Shown here: one piece after another, positions 16,994-25,252 of the stretch
Position numbering within the stretch: the stretch's first letter is position 1
Layout of the letters: each line of letters starts with the position of its first letter
NCBI GenBank assembly: GCA_963734085.1
Contig: CAVTFT010000015.1
Span: 1 to 64,000 of the forward strand
From: CAIWHR01 sp963734085
GTDB taxonomy: Bacteria > Pseudomonadota > Gammaproteobacteria > Burkholderiales > Casimicrobiaceae
DNA: 64,000 nt
Direction of reading: 5' to 3'
Notes under the pieces: generated by a model
The model's database searches: none
Told to the model about the DNA's origin: nothing
What the model saw: the letters and a program-made list of their open reading frames with translations, nothing else
Made by a program: the position numbers and the translations under genes

Positions 16994-17819
16994 GGCCGAG
17001 CTCGCTACTGATCGTTAACCGCGCCTCTCGATCTATCTTCTTTTGCTCGCGCGTAAGCTCCCTCGATCGCGGTCCACCCGCAGCCGGTGCCGACCACCCG
17101 GTGAGCTCACGGTAGCGCTCCTGGGCGTACTGATGGCGGTGGCCGTGCACTCGGTGAATGCCCGCCCGGTCGCACTGATACTCGAAGCGGCGCAGCTGCT
17201 CCACATAACTCATCTCGACCGGTATCAGACCACCCTTGCTGGCAAAGCGCTTCACCTCATCCAGGACGCGGCGTTGCTCAGCATTGCGGATCGGGATCTC
17301 GCGGGCGCGCTTGCCTTTGCCCCAACTGGCCTTGAGCATGAGCATGTCGCCGCGATCCGCCCACGCCGGTTGAATCTTGATGGACTCCTTGCGCCGGAGC
17401 CCGAACGCCGCTTGCAGCCGGAGCGACATACGCGTGTACGGATCGGAAACCTGGGCGAGATCGCCGGAAGTCAGCTGGCGCGCCTTGCTGACAGTGGTCA
17501 CGTAGCGCCGGTCGGGAATGCCATACGCTTCGTTGCTCTTGGCAACGACGTTGGGCTTGCCGATCTTCTCTGCCCACCAGCGCAGGGTGGTCATCCGGTT
17601 TTTGAGCGTCCCGGCGGATAATCCTTCGGCCAGCCAGCGCTGCACCAGCGCCTCGACGTGCCTGGCTTTCAGGCTCTGGGCACGCATGTTCACATAGCCC
17701 ATTTCCTGTAGCTGGTTGGCGATGAGCGCCAGGATGCGTTCCCGGTTAGCCTGGGTGGCATAGCTCCCGTCGCGATTGTGTTTGCAGAGTTGCTTCAATT
17801 CATAGTTCAAGTCTTTCAT
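16953..17819 (-). CDS. Tyrosine recombinase / integrase-domain protein
   Basis: The protein has 288 residues. ATG 17819 has AGGAG four to five bases ahead, so I use it rather than longer upstream frames. The N-terminal SAM-like domain runs from MKDLNYELKQLCKHNRDGSY to about residue 85. The catalytic domain shows the first Arg in SLRLQAAFGLRRKESIKI, the H-x-x-R box in HGHRHQYAQERYRELTGWSA, and a C-terminal SSELGHEREQVTAIYCGR with His and the nucleophile Tyr. This type is common on integrative and conjugative elements. It is the second recombinase on the island. A near-palindrome lies 72 bases upstream of the start. Confidence 0.8.
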   Translation of the reverse strand: MKDLNYELKQLCKHNRDGSYATQANRERILALIANQLQEMGYVNMRAQSLKARHVEALVQRWLAEGLSAGTLKNRMTTLRWWAEKIGKPNVVAKSNEAYGIPDRRYVTTVSKARQLTSGDLAQVSDPYTRMSLRLQAAFGLRRKESIKIQPAWADRGDMLMLKASWGKGKRAREIPIRNAEQRRVLDEVKRFASKGGLIPVEMSYVEQLRRFEYQCDRAGIHRVHGHRHQYAQERYRELTGWSAPAAGGPRSRELTREQKKIDREARLTISSELGHEREQVTAIYCGR

Positions 17820-17890
17820 CGACTCCTCGAAATGGTCGGTTGTCTTCTTTGCTGCCGGTGTCTGTTCGGTCTGCTTAGTGTGTCTGTCCG

Positions 17891-17916
17891 TCTCACCGCG
17901 CTTAAGCGAGGTGAGA
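17891..17916. promoter_or_regulatory. Near-perfect 26-bp palindrome upstream of the recombinase
   Basis: TCTCACCGCGCTT is followed directly by AAGCGAGGTGAGA, 13-base arms with one mismatch. Its position 72 bases before the recombinase start suggests an operator or recombinase binding site. No T-run follows on either strand. Confidence 0.4.
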
Positions 17917-18159
17917 TTTACAAGGGACGTCGGGGACACCACTCCCGCTGTGTGCAGTTGTTTTTGCTGCTTGCCGCGGCTGCACCCGCTCTTGGCGTCG
18001 AGGGCGCTTCCTGTAGGAAGTCGCTCCATCGATTTGAACCCTTGACCCAAGGCTCGTGGGCGCGCCGTTGCGGCGCTTCTTGACGCCCGCGAGGTGCGGG
18101 CAGAGGACGAGCCGTATTGCGCGGCTCTACGACGACGACGATGGGTCAGAGAGCCCATC

Positions 18160-18960
18160 ACTTGGGGCCATCACTTGCGCCAGCGCCACATAGCTCCTTG
18201 TTGGGACGGAGGATCGGCGCGTCGTCACTACCGGCTCCGCCGTTAGTAACGACGCTACTGGTACAGGTGGATTGGCGCAGGGGATGACGATTGCGCCGAC
18301 CAAACTTGGCGCAGGGAGTCGCGCGTTGCCCTTGCCGAGTTTTGGCATGGAACGCGACGTTGTCCGGGCGTGTGCAATGCACATCGACCGGACCAGGGAC
18401 CAACGATGCTTGCGCCGTGGGGCCGCTACCGAGGACGGTAGACAGCCGCGACCGCACGCAAGCGCTACGGACAACACCGTCGCAACGACGGCGATGCTAA
18501 CGCTGTGGCCGATTTCCGACCGCTGGTGAGTACGAAACCTCCAGCCTAGTGGCTCGCCGGCTGTCTCGAGGAGGCCGATCCGGCTTAAAGGGCGATGGTT
18601 ACGCCATCAGCGGGCTGAAGCTCAGCCAAGCGAACTGTGGCAACGGTAGTCCGACTGCGAGACCCGCTCAAGGGAAAAACGACGATTAAGAAGAATCGTT
18701 TTCGGCTGCAATTCGCGGCGCGGCATGAGTGAGCAGGCGAGTGGCATCCAACAAGAACCTCCCCTGACCGGTGGTTATCCACGGCGGCGCGCGGGCGGCG
18801 CCCCTCTCGCACGCGAGCGCGCGCCGCGGTGGGTAACCGGCATTCAGGGGCGAGCATTAACCGACGGTTCGCGCCCGTCGGGATCCACGAAATGCCCGCC
18901 CCGGGCGAAAACCGTCGGCCGCTGCTTACGTTTTCCGGCGGACGGGTGCGGAGCCATATG
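18160..18960. other. Structured, apparently non-coding island segment
   Basis: No reliable gene was found on either strand. The segment 18,720-18,960 is full of inverted repeats: a long imperfect one at 18768-18840, CCGACGG with CCGTCGG near 18861-18882, and GAAAAC with GTTTTC near 18907-18933. Confidence 0.4.
18768..18840. repeat. Large imperfect inverted repeat with a DnaA-box-like arm
   Basis: CCGGTGGTTATCCACGGCGG at the left can pair with CGCGGTGGGTAACCGG at the right, with a GC-rich centre. TTATCCAC in the left arm matches eight of nine positions of the DnaA box when the next base is included. It sits about 160 bases upstream of the AlpA-like gene. Confidence 0.4.
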
Positions 18961-19001
18961 AAACGATGAGGTCTTCCGCCCACATCCACGAGGAGACGAC
19001 G

Positions 19002-19262
19002 ATGGCCGATGCGAGCCAACCACCTTACTGCATTCTGCGGCGCAAACAAGTCGAAGCCCGCACCGGGCTGTCGCGCAGCACGATCTACGCGCGAGTCAAA
19101 TCCGGGACGTTCCCGGCGCCGGTGTCGCTGGGTCCGCGTGCAGTCGGTTGGATTGAGAACGACGTGCACCGCTGGCTCTCCGACCGGATCGAAGCCGGTT
19201 GGAGTGGAGCAAGGACGGATGGCAAAGGCCACCGCATCGGGAAAACGCGAAGGCGAGAATGA
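19002..19262 (+). CDS. AlpA-family excisionase-like regulator
   Basis: The protein has 86 residues. ATG 19002 is preceded by GAGGAG. The MerR/AlpA-like winged helix is clear: ILRRKQVEARTGLSRSTIYA, then VKSGTFPAPVSLGPRAVGWI and NDVHRWLSDRI. AlpA proteins activate excision of P4-like elements by driving integrase genes and are typical neighbours of P4-type integrases. The last 20 residues are basic and not part of the fold. It is the only plus-strand gene in this half of the island. Confidence 0.8.
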   Translation: MADASQPPYCILRRKQVEARTGLSRSTIYARVKSGTFPAPVSLGPRAVGWIENDVHRWLSDRIEAGWSGARTDGKGHRIGKTRRRE

Positions 19263-19353
19263 CGGCGCGGCGCGGCGAATCGCAGGATGCTCGATCGAGC
19301 AGGGTGCCCGGTATTCGCGCCGACGGTGAGGCGCGGCAAATCGTCTGCGTCCC

Positions 19354-19674
19354 TTACGCCGCGCGCAGCACTCGCTTGTCGATCGGTTGTACGGTGGCGA
19401 GCCGCTCTGGGTGCTGCTCGAGCTCCCACAGATCTACCGCCGCCTGCATGCGCAACCAACTCTCCGCCGTCGTGTGCAGGAACTTGGCGACCCGGGCCGC
19501 CATCTCCGGCGACAGGGCGCGCTTTTCCAACAACAATTCAGACACGCTCAGGCGTGATACGCCCAGGCGTCGGGCGAGCTCGGTTTGCGTCATGTTCAGC
19601 GCTGGCAATACATCCTCGCGCAGCAACGCGCCGGGATGCGTGGGGCGCCGGCCCGGGTTTCGTAGGCTTCGCAT
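19354..19674 (-). CDS. higA: HigA-type antitoxin
   Basis: The protein has 106 residues. It shows the HigA signature with an Xre-type helix-turn-helix: RPTHPGALLREDVLPALNMT, then TELARRLGVSRLSVSELLLE and AARVAKFLHTTAESWLRMQA. It binds and neutralises the HigB toxin and represses its own operon. Its ATG overlaps the TGA of higB by one base (TGATG), so the two are translationally coupled, with the toxin first, as is typical for higBA. It is probably an island-stabilising module. Confidence 0.9.
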   Translation of the reverse strand: MRSLRNPGRRPTHPGALLREDVLPALNMTQTELARRLGVSRLSVSELLLEKRALSPEMAARVAKFLHTTAESWLRMQAAVDLWELEQHPERLATVQPIDKRVLRAA

Positions 19675-19952
19675 CAGTGATAGTCCTCTAAGTCAACTCG
19701 GGTGGCGTCTTCCCCCTCGAAAGCGAACGTGATTCGCCAATTGCCGGTCACGGTCACGGCGTATGTCCCGACGCGGTCGCCCTTGAGGCTATGGAAGCGA
19801 TAACCCGGCAGGTTCATGTCGTCAGGCCGCATCGCCGCGTCCAGGCGATCAAGGACGCGCTCGATTCTCGCCGCGCTTTGCGCCGGAATGCCCCGGTGAT
19901 CGCCGCGCCGAAAGAAGCGTTCGAGCCCCTTGTGCTTGAATCCACGAATCAT
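19674..19952 (-). CDS. higB: HigB-type mRNA interferase toxin
   Basis: The protein has 92 residues of the RelE/HigB fold: IRGFKHKGLERFFRRGDHRG, RIERVLDRLDAAMRPDDMNL, YRFHSLKGDRVGTYAVTVTG and NWRITFAFEGEDATRVDLED. These are the usual segments of ribosome-dependent HigB toxins, including the GNWRITF strand. It lies directly upstream of higA, with a perfect palindrome 20 bases ahead of its start. The length is normal for the family and the gene looks intact. Confidence 0.9.
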   Translation of the reverse strand: MIRGFKHKGLERFFRRGDHRGIPAQSAARIERVLDRLDAAMRPDDMNLPGYRFHSLKGDRVGTYAVTVTGNWRITFAFEGEDATRVDLEDYH

Positions 19953-19971
19953 TGTCCGCTGTCATCCGCAA

Positions 19972-19986
19972 GATTACACTGTAATC
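19972..19986 (-). promoter_or_regulatory. Probable HigA operator
   Basis: GATTACA-C-TGTAATC is a perfect 7-1-7 palindrome that contains a -10-like TGTAAT, with a TTGTAG 15 bases upstream of it. Its place 20 bases before higB fits autoregulation by HigA. Confidence 0.6.
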
Positions 19987-20089
19987 CAATACACTACAAG
20001 CCCGCACAGGCCGTTCGGAAGAGACTCGAGACTCCGCGCCAGCCGGGTAGGGCGCGCCATGGTCCCCCATCCGGGCTGGGCGCGGATAT

Positions 20090-21331
20090 CTATACGCGTT
20101 TATGCGTGCCTTTCAGCGGTAAAACTCGCGCGCCATCCCTCGCAGCGATCAGCGTCGCCTCGTACCACGTCATCAGCTCACGCCGCAGGTCCAACCGTTT
20201 TGCTCGGTCGTAGGCTGACTCGACTTTGTTCCCGGTCTGGTGATCTAACTGCGACTCGACTACGTCCTTTTCCTTCCCCGCTTCACTGCAAACTGTCTTG
20301 AACGCGGACCGCCAACTATGTGGCGAGTGTTTCCCGCCTAGACCGAGGGCGTCCCGGTAGTGCTTTTCGCAGGCCTCGGGCGTTACGGACTTTGCTTGAT
20401 TGCGGGGGGCGGGACAAACAAACTCGCCCGTGGAATTGTCATCGGCCTGCCACTGGTGTAGCTGTGCTGCGAGTTTTGCCGGTAGCGGGACCAAGTGAGG
20501 GCCCCGTTCCGAATCTTTTTTCTTCATGCGGACCCGTGGAATTGCCCACGTTTGCGCCGTCAGATCGAACTCGTCCCATCTCGCGCCGACAACCTCGGAA
20601 ACTCGTTGCGCCGTGAACGCGAGCAGCACATGAGCCCGTTGGATACCTCGGCATGGGTCAGACGCGGCGGCCTTACGAAGGATGGCGCCGATCCCGGGCA
20701 GGTCGACTACCGCGGGGAAGTGCTTCGCATTGCTCTTCCGGGCACGGCGACGGGGCAGCGGATTCTGACGTAAAGCTCCGACCTCGACGGCGTAATCCAT
20801 GATCGCGTACAAACGACGATGCACCTTCTCCTCCATCGCCGGCGCCTTCGCTTCGATCTTGCGCAGCACCGGTGAGGTTATCGCTGCCGTGATCTGTTCG
20901 ACCGGCAAGCCGTTCAACTTTTGCAGGTGTCTTTCGACGCTGCCGGTTGCCTCGATCACGTAATCAGGCGTCCATCCCTTCCGCTTTGCCTCACGCTTCA
21001 GCCATGCACGTGCCAGGGAATCGAATCTGTTGGAAGCTGCAGCGGCTTTCCGTGCCTTGGCGACGCGCTTCTCACGGGTCAGGTGCTCGCCCTCGGCGGC
21101 ACTCCGACGCGCCGCCAATGCCTTTTTGCGGGCCTCTGCGAGTCCCACCAGCTCCAATTTTCCCAGCGAAGCCGTCTGCGGCACTCCGTTGTGTCGATAG
21201 CGAAGCTGCCACGACTTTGAGCCCGTCGGCGACACCAACAGATAAAGACTGTCGCCATCGGCGAGCCGATACGGCTTCGATTTGGGTTTCGCGTTCTGTA
21301 CAGCCCTATCAGTTAGAAGCTTGGCGGCCAC
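20090..21331 (-). CDS. P4-type tyrosine integrase
   Basis: The protein has 413 residues. GTG 21331 is preceded by GAGGG at seven bases and gives the usual start MAAKLLTDRAVQNAKPKSKP, so I prefer it over ATG/TTG upstream. Residues 1-90 form the DUF4102 arm-binding domain (YRLADGDSLYLLVSPTGSKS). A core-binding domain follows, then the catalytic domain with Arg in TAQRVSEVVGARWDEF, H-x-x-R in HSPHSWRSAFKT, and DHQTGNKVESAYDRAKR with the Tyr nucleophile. The gene abuts tRNA-Cys, its likely target, and four TTACCACCA repeats lie between its start and the tRNA. Confidence 0.9.
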   Translation of the reverse strand: MAAKLLTDRAVQNAKPKSKPYRLADGDSLYLLVSPTGSKSWQLRYRHNGVPQTASLGKLELVGLAEARKKALAARRSAAEGEHLTREKRVAKARKAAAASNRFDSLARAWLKREAKRKGWTPDYVIEATGSVERHLQKLNGLPVEQITAAITSPVLRKIEAKAPAMEEKVHRRLYAIMDYAVEVGALRQNPLPRRRARKSNAKHFPAVVDLPGIGAILRKAAASDPCRGIQRAHVLLAFTAQRVSEVVGARWDEFDLTAQTWAIPRVRMKKKDSERGPHLVPLPAKLAAQLHQWQADDNSTGEFVCPAPRNQAKSVTPEACEKHYRDALGLGGKHSPHSWRSAFKTVCSEAGKEKDVVESQLDHQTGNKVESAYDRAKRLDLRRELMTWYEATLIAARDGARVLPLKGTHKRV

Positions 21332-21357
21332 TCGATCACCCTCAGTCCCGGAGTACG

Positions 21358-21428
21358 TTACCACCAAATCCGGAATTCATTACCACCAAAATCATAAAAC
21401 GCGCCCTTACCACCACCTGTTACCACCA
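21358..21428. promoter_or_regulatory. Arm-type integrase site repeats, right end
   Basis: Four copies of TTACCACC(A) start at 21358, 21380, 21407 and 21420. They lie between the integrase start and the tRNA-Cys gene, and the motif recurs at the other end of the island. Confidence 0.65.
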
Positions 21429-21484
21429 GTATAGTCGGCCATACCCGGATGTCAAAGGACGGTACTACACTATGAAAACGGCGA

Positions 21485-21509
21485 CAAAAAACCCGCGCGA
21501 AGCGGGTTT
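21485..21509 (-). terminator. Rho-independent terminator after tRNA-Cys
   Basis: AAACCCGC pairs with GCGGGTTT around a GCGAA loop. On the minus strand it is followed by six T residues. It lies 13 bases past the end of tRNA-Cys. Confidence 0.8.
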
Positions 21510-21521
21510 CACAAGGCTGAT

Positions 21522-21595
21522 TGGAGGCGGGAGTCGGAATCGAACCGGCGTAGACGGCTTTGCAGGCCGCTGCATGACCACTCTGCCATCCCGCC
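21522..21595 (-). tRNA. tRNA-Cys (anticodon GCA)
   Basis: The gene has 74 bases including an encoded CCA. The acceptor stem GGCGGGA pairs with TCCCGCC, the anticodon loop is CTGCAAA, and the T arm GGTTCGATTCC is canonical. Its 3' 20 bases serve as the core of the island attachment site. Confidence 0.95.
21526..21545. repeat. Right attachment-site repeat within tRNA-Cys
   Basis: These 20 bases are identical to 13238-13257 and lie in the 3' part of tRNA-Cys. Confidence 0.8.
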
Positions 21596-21647
21596 ACGGG
21601 ATGTGCGCCCGGCGCGCCGCGCCGGCCGACCAAACGAAAAACTCAAA

Positions 21648-21683
21648 CGAAAAGGGAGAGCCTCATTGTCGGCGGGCTCTCCC
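21648..21683 (-). terminator. Terminator-like hairpin between the two tRNA genes
   Basis: GGGAGAGCC pairs with GGCTCTCCC around a 12-base loop. On the minus strand it is followed by TTTTCG. It lies 10 bases past tRNA-Gly and would end or attenuate transcription before tRNA-Cys. Confidence 0.6.
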
Positions 21684-21692
21684 TCGCAGATC

Positions 21693-21768
21693 TGGAGCGG
21701 GAAACGAGTCTCGAACTCGCGACCTCAACCTTGGCAAGGTTGCGCTCTACCAACTGAGCTATTCCCGC
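21693..21768 (-). tRNA. tRNA-Gly (anticodon GCC)
   Basis: The gene has 76 bases including CCA. The acceptor stem GCGGGAA pairs with TTCCCGC, the D arm AGCTCAGTTGGTAGAGC is canonical, and the anticodon loop is TTGCCAA. Confidence 0.95.
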
Positions 21769-21783
21769 GTTGGACAGCCCTGA

Positions 21784-21811
21784 ATTATAACGGAATAGCG
21801 ACTCCTGTCAA
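21784..21811 (-). promoter_or_regulatory. Consensus sigma-70 promoter for the tRNA genes
   Basis: On the minus strand TTGACA is followed by 16 bases and TATAAT, a perfect match to both boxes. It lies 15 bases before tRNA-Gly and just past the aminotransferase stop. Confidence 0.85.
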
Positions 21812-21822
21812 AATCGGGGCGC

Positions 21823-23059
21823 TCAAGCGACGACCGCCGCAATCGCAGCGGCGACGTCGTCGACGTTGCGCGAATTGAGCGCGGCTACACAGATGCGCCC
21901 GGTGTCGATCGCGTAGATCGAGAATTCCTCGCGCAGCCGCTGCACCTGCGCCTTCGTGAGTCCCGTGTACGAAAACATGCCGCGCTGGCGCAGCATGTAG
22001 CGGAAATCGGACTCGGGAAGGCGTTCGTGCAGCCGCTCCACGAGCATCGCGCGCATCAGCTTGATCCGATTGCGCATCGTCGCGAGCTCGGCTTCCCACA
22101 GCGCGCGCAACTCGGGCGAATTGAGCACGGTAGCCACAATCTGCCCGCCGTGTGTCGGCGGCGTCGAGTAGTTGGCGCGGATCAGGCGCTTCAGCTGCGA
22201 CAGCACGCGCGCCGCCTCGCCCTCGTCCGCAGCGACGACGGTGAGGGCGCCGATGCGCTCGCCGTACAGCGAAAACGACTTCGAGAACGAATTCGAAATC
22301 AGCAGCGGGCCCGGCGTGGCGGCGAAGCTCCGCACGACTGCTCCGTCAGCGTCGATGCCGTCGCCAAAACCCTGGTAGGCGATGTCGACGAACGGCACGA
22401 GGCCGCGCGCGCGCACGATCTCGACGATCTTTGTCCACTGCACCGCCGACGGATCGACACCCGTCGGGTTATGGCAGCACGCATGCAGCACGACGATCGC
22501 GCCGGCAGGAAGGCGTTCGAGCGCGGCAACCATCGCGTCGAAATCGAGACCGCGCGTGGCCGCGTCGAAATACGGGTAACTGTTGACGGTGAATCCCGCG
22601 CCTTCGAACAGCGCGCGATGGTTCTCCCAGCTCGGATCGCTGATCCAGATCTGCGCGCCGGGCGCGAAGCGGCGCAGGAAAGTCGGCGCCGATCTTGAGT
22701 CCGCCGGTGCCTCCCAGCGCCTGGACCGTCACTGCGCGTCCCGCTTTCGCGGCGGCGCTGTCCGGACCGAGCACCAGCGCCTGGACGGCGCGGTCGTAGC
22801 TCGCGATACCGTCGATCGGCAGATAGCCGCGGGGCGCGGCCGTATCGGTCATTTCCCGTTCGGCGCGCTTCACGCACTCGAGCAGCGGGATCTTCCCGGT
22901 ATCGTCGTAATAGACGCCGACGCCGAGGTTCGCCTTCTTCGGACTCTTGTCCGCGTTGAACGCCTCGGTCACGCCCATGATGGGGTCCTTCGGCGCGAGC
23001 TCGACCGTGGCAAGCAGCGTGTTGGTCAGCGGAGCGTTCATGTTCGTCGCGTCGGGCAT
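21823..23059 (-). pseudogene. Aromatic/aspartate aminotransferase, one frameshift
   Basis: This is a class I PLP-dependent aminotransferase of about 400 residues, of the AspC/TyrB type. The N-terminal part, VELAPKDPIMGVTEAFNADK and ANLGVGVYYDDTGKIPLLEC, and the C-terminal part with VVLHACCHNPTGVD and the PLP-lysine segment LISNSFSKSFSLYGERIG are both intact. They are in different frames. One extra C near 22684 separates KIGADF from LRRFAPGAQIWISDPSW. It is the only clear frameshift in the core half of the window, so it may be a sequence error. It transaminates aspartate and probably aromatic amino acids. Confidence 0.85.
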
Positions 23060-23391
23060 TTTGCGAAGCGGCGATTATACCGTGACCGCGCGGCGTGCTC
23101 GGCGCAATGCCCGTCACAACGCGTGCTCGAGGGCTGGACCCACCGAGGATGCCGGCGCCGGGACCTTGCATCGGATGCGCGCAAGCCCCACATGGGCAAG
23201 GTGAAAGGGACAGGGCAAGGGGCGTGCTGTTTTCGTGGCGGATCGGCCGCGGCCCGAACTGGTGCATCCCCGATCTCGACAACGCTGGCGGTGGAGGCTA
23301 ACGTGCCCGCTCCCGCGCGCGATTCGTCGGTGTCGATGCGACTGCGTTGTCCGTCCGCCCGCGCCGATCGTCCGCAAATCCGCATTCCGAA
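23060..23391. other. Intergenic region
   Basis: This gap separates the divergent aminotransferase and ABC exporter genes. I see no gene or clear promoter pair in it. Confidence 0.3.
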
Positions 23392-25218
23392 ATGACGTCC
23401 GACACACCAGCGAAGCTGCCGCCGATCACCGCGCTGAAGGCGCTGCTGCGCATCGGCGGTTATCTCCGGCCCTACCGGCGACAGGTGGTCTACGCGGCGA
23501 TGGCGCTGGTCGTCGCGGCCGCTGCCGTGCTGGCCGTGGGCCAGGGCCTCAAAGGCGTCATCGATCGCGGCTTCGGCACCGGAAACGCAGGGGAGCTCGA
23601 TCGCACGCTTGCGCTGATGTTGGTCGTCGTCCTCGTGATGGCGATTGCGACGTACACGCGCTTCTACTTTGTCTCGTGGATCGGCGAGCGCGTGACCGCG
23701 GACCTCCGTCGCGCGGTCTTCGACCACTTGCTCAAGCTCCCGCCCGGCTTTTTCGAGATGACGCGCACCGGCGAAGTCATTTCGCGCCTGACCAACGACA
23801 CGGCGATCCTGGAAACGGTAATCGGTTCGAGCGCGTCGATGGCGATCCGCAACCTGCTGCTGCTGATCGGCGGCCTGGTGATGCTGGCGATCACCAGCAC
23901 CAAGCTGACGCTGCTCGTGCTGGCCGGCGTGCCGGTGGTCGTGGTACCGATCATCCTGTTCGGCCGCCGCGTGCGCAAGCTCGCCCGCGCAAGCCAGGAC
24001 CGCATCGGCGACGTCGGTGCGTACGTCGACGAGGCGCTGCACGAGGTCCGGACGGTGCAGGCCTACGGCCACGAAGGCGAGGATCGGCTGCGCTTCGGCG
24101 AGCGCGTGGAAGCAGCGTTCGAAACGGCACGGGAGCGCATCCGCCAGCGCGCGGCGCTGGTCGCGACGGTGATTGTGCTGGTCTTCGGCGCCGTCGGCAT
24201 CATCCTGTGGATCGGCGGCCACGACGTCGTCGCCGGCCGGATCAGCGCCGGCCAGCTCTCAGCGTTCGTGTTCTATGCGGTGATCGTCGCCGCCGCCGTG
24301 GGCACGATCAGCGAAGTGCTGGGCGACCTGCAGCGCGCAGCAGGCGCGACCGAGCGCTTGTTCGAATTGCTCGCGGTGGTCCCCGAAATACAGGCGCCGG
24401 CGCATCCCGTCCCCCTCCCGTCGCCCTCGCCCGGCACCGTGACGTTCGATGCGGTCACGTTCCGTTATCCATCGCGGCCCGACACGCCGGCGCTCGACGC
24501 GTTCTCGCTCGACGTCCGCGCGGGCGAGAACGTCGCGCTCGTCGGACCGTCGGGCGCCGGCAAGACGACGGTATTCCAGCTGCTGCTGCGCTTCTACGAT
24601 CCGCAATCGGGCCACGTGCGCGTCGACGGTGTCGACGTGCGCAGCGCGGACCCCCGCGCGTTGCGCGGCCGCCTCGCAGTCGTGCCGCAGGAGCCGGTGA
24701 TCTTTGCCGCAAGCGTGCTGGAGAACGTCCGCTACGGCCGCCCCGGCGCCAGTGAAACGGAGGTTCGGTCCGCGTGCGAGGCGGCCTATGCCGAGGAGTT
24801 CATCGCGCAGTTGCCGCAGGGGTATGCGAGCCCTCTCGGCGAGCGCGGCGTGCGGCTTTCCGGCGGGCAGCGGCAGCGGCTCGCGATCGCCCGCGCGATT
24901 CTCGCCGACCGGCCGATCCTGCTGCTCGACGAAGCGACGAGCGCGCTCGACGCCGAAAGCGAACGTGTCGTCCAGCTCGCGCTCGAGCGGCTGATGGCGC
25001 GGCGCACCGTGCTGATCATCGCCCATCGGCTCGCGACGGTCCGTCACGCCGACCGCATCGCGGTGATGGACCGTGGCCGCATCGTGGCGGTGGGTACGCA
25101 CGACGAGCTGGTCGACGGGAATCCGCTCTACGCGCGGCTCGCCGCGCTGCAGTTCGCGGCGAATTCCGGTCCGCCGGCCGAAGCCCTCGCAGCGGAAACG
25201 GGTCCGGCGTTACAATAA
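23392..25218 (+). CDS. ABC exporter, fused membrane and ATPase domains (MsbA-like)
   Basis: The protein has 608 residues from ATG 23392. Six transmembrane helices occupy about residues 30-330 (YAAMALVVAAAAVLAVGQGL, LLLLIGGLVMLAITSTKLTL). The nucleotide-binding domain follows, with Walker A GPSGAGKTT, the Q-loop at VVPQEPVIF, the signature LSGGQRQRLAIARAIL and Walker B ILLLDEATSALDAES. It works as a homodimer in the inner membrane. The substrate is unknown: lipid A-type or multidrug exporters are the nearest relatives. uvrB follows 34 bases later, perhaps cotranscribed. Confidence 0.85.
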   Translation: MTSDTPAKLPPITALKALLRIGGYLRPYRRQVVYAAMALVVAAAAVLAVGQGLKGVIDRGFGTGNAGELDRTLALMLVVVLVMAIATYTRFYFVSWIGERVTADLRRAVFDHLLKLPPGFFEMTRTGEVISRLTNDTAILETVIGSSASMAIRNLLLLIGGLVMLAITSTKLTLLVLAGVPVVVVPIILFGRRVRKLARASQDRIGDVGAYVDEALHEVRTVQAYGHEGEDRLRFGERVEAAFETARERIRQRAALVATVIVLVFGAVGIILWIGGHDVVAGRISAGQLSAFVFYAVIVAAAVGTISEVLGDLQRAAGATERLFELLAVVPEIQAPAHPVPLPSPSPGTVTFDAVTFRYPSRPDTPALDAFSLDVRAGENVALVGPSGAGKTTVFQLLLRFYDPQSGHVRVDGVDVRSADPRALRGRLAVVPQEPVIFAASVLENVRYGRPGASETEVRSACEAAYAEEFIAQLPQGYASPLGERGVRLSGGQRQRLAIARAILADRPILLLDEATSALDAESERVVQLALERLMARRTVLIIAHRLATVRHADRIAVMDRGRIVAVGTHDELVDGNPLYARLAALQFAANSGPPAEALAAETGPALQ

Positions 25219-25252
25219 CCGGTTCGCCCGCGCGCCCGTCGATCCCGCACCC

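Larger units (their letters stand above)
13238..21545. mobile_element. Integrated island at tRNA-Cys, about 8.3 kb
   Basis: The element is bounded by 20-bp direct repeats of the tRNA-Cys 3' end. A P4-type integrase gene faces inward beside the tRNA. TTACCACC repeats, the likely arm-type integrase sites, occur at both ends (two at 13308-13327, four at 21358-21428). The cargo is a RecB-like nuclease with an IS66-like transposase, a second tyrosine recombinase, an AlpA-like regulator and a HigBA pair. No replication, conjugation or structural phage genes were seen, so it is a small integrative element or the remnant of a larger one. Confidence 0.8.

Noticed and set aside
17820..18161. N-terminal extension of the recombinase to 18161
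   Set aside because: The extra 114 residues are Arg/Ser-rich without a fold, whereas ATG 17819 has a good ribosome site and starts at the known domain edge.
18158..18527. Possible secreted Cys-containing protein on the minus strand
   Set aside because: A hydrophobic start and Cys residues are visible only by switching frames. No homology or ribosome site supports it.
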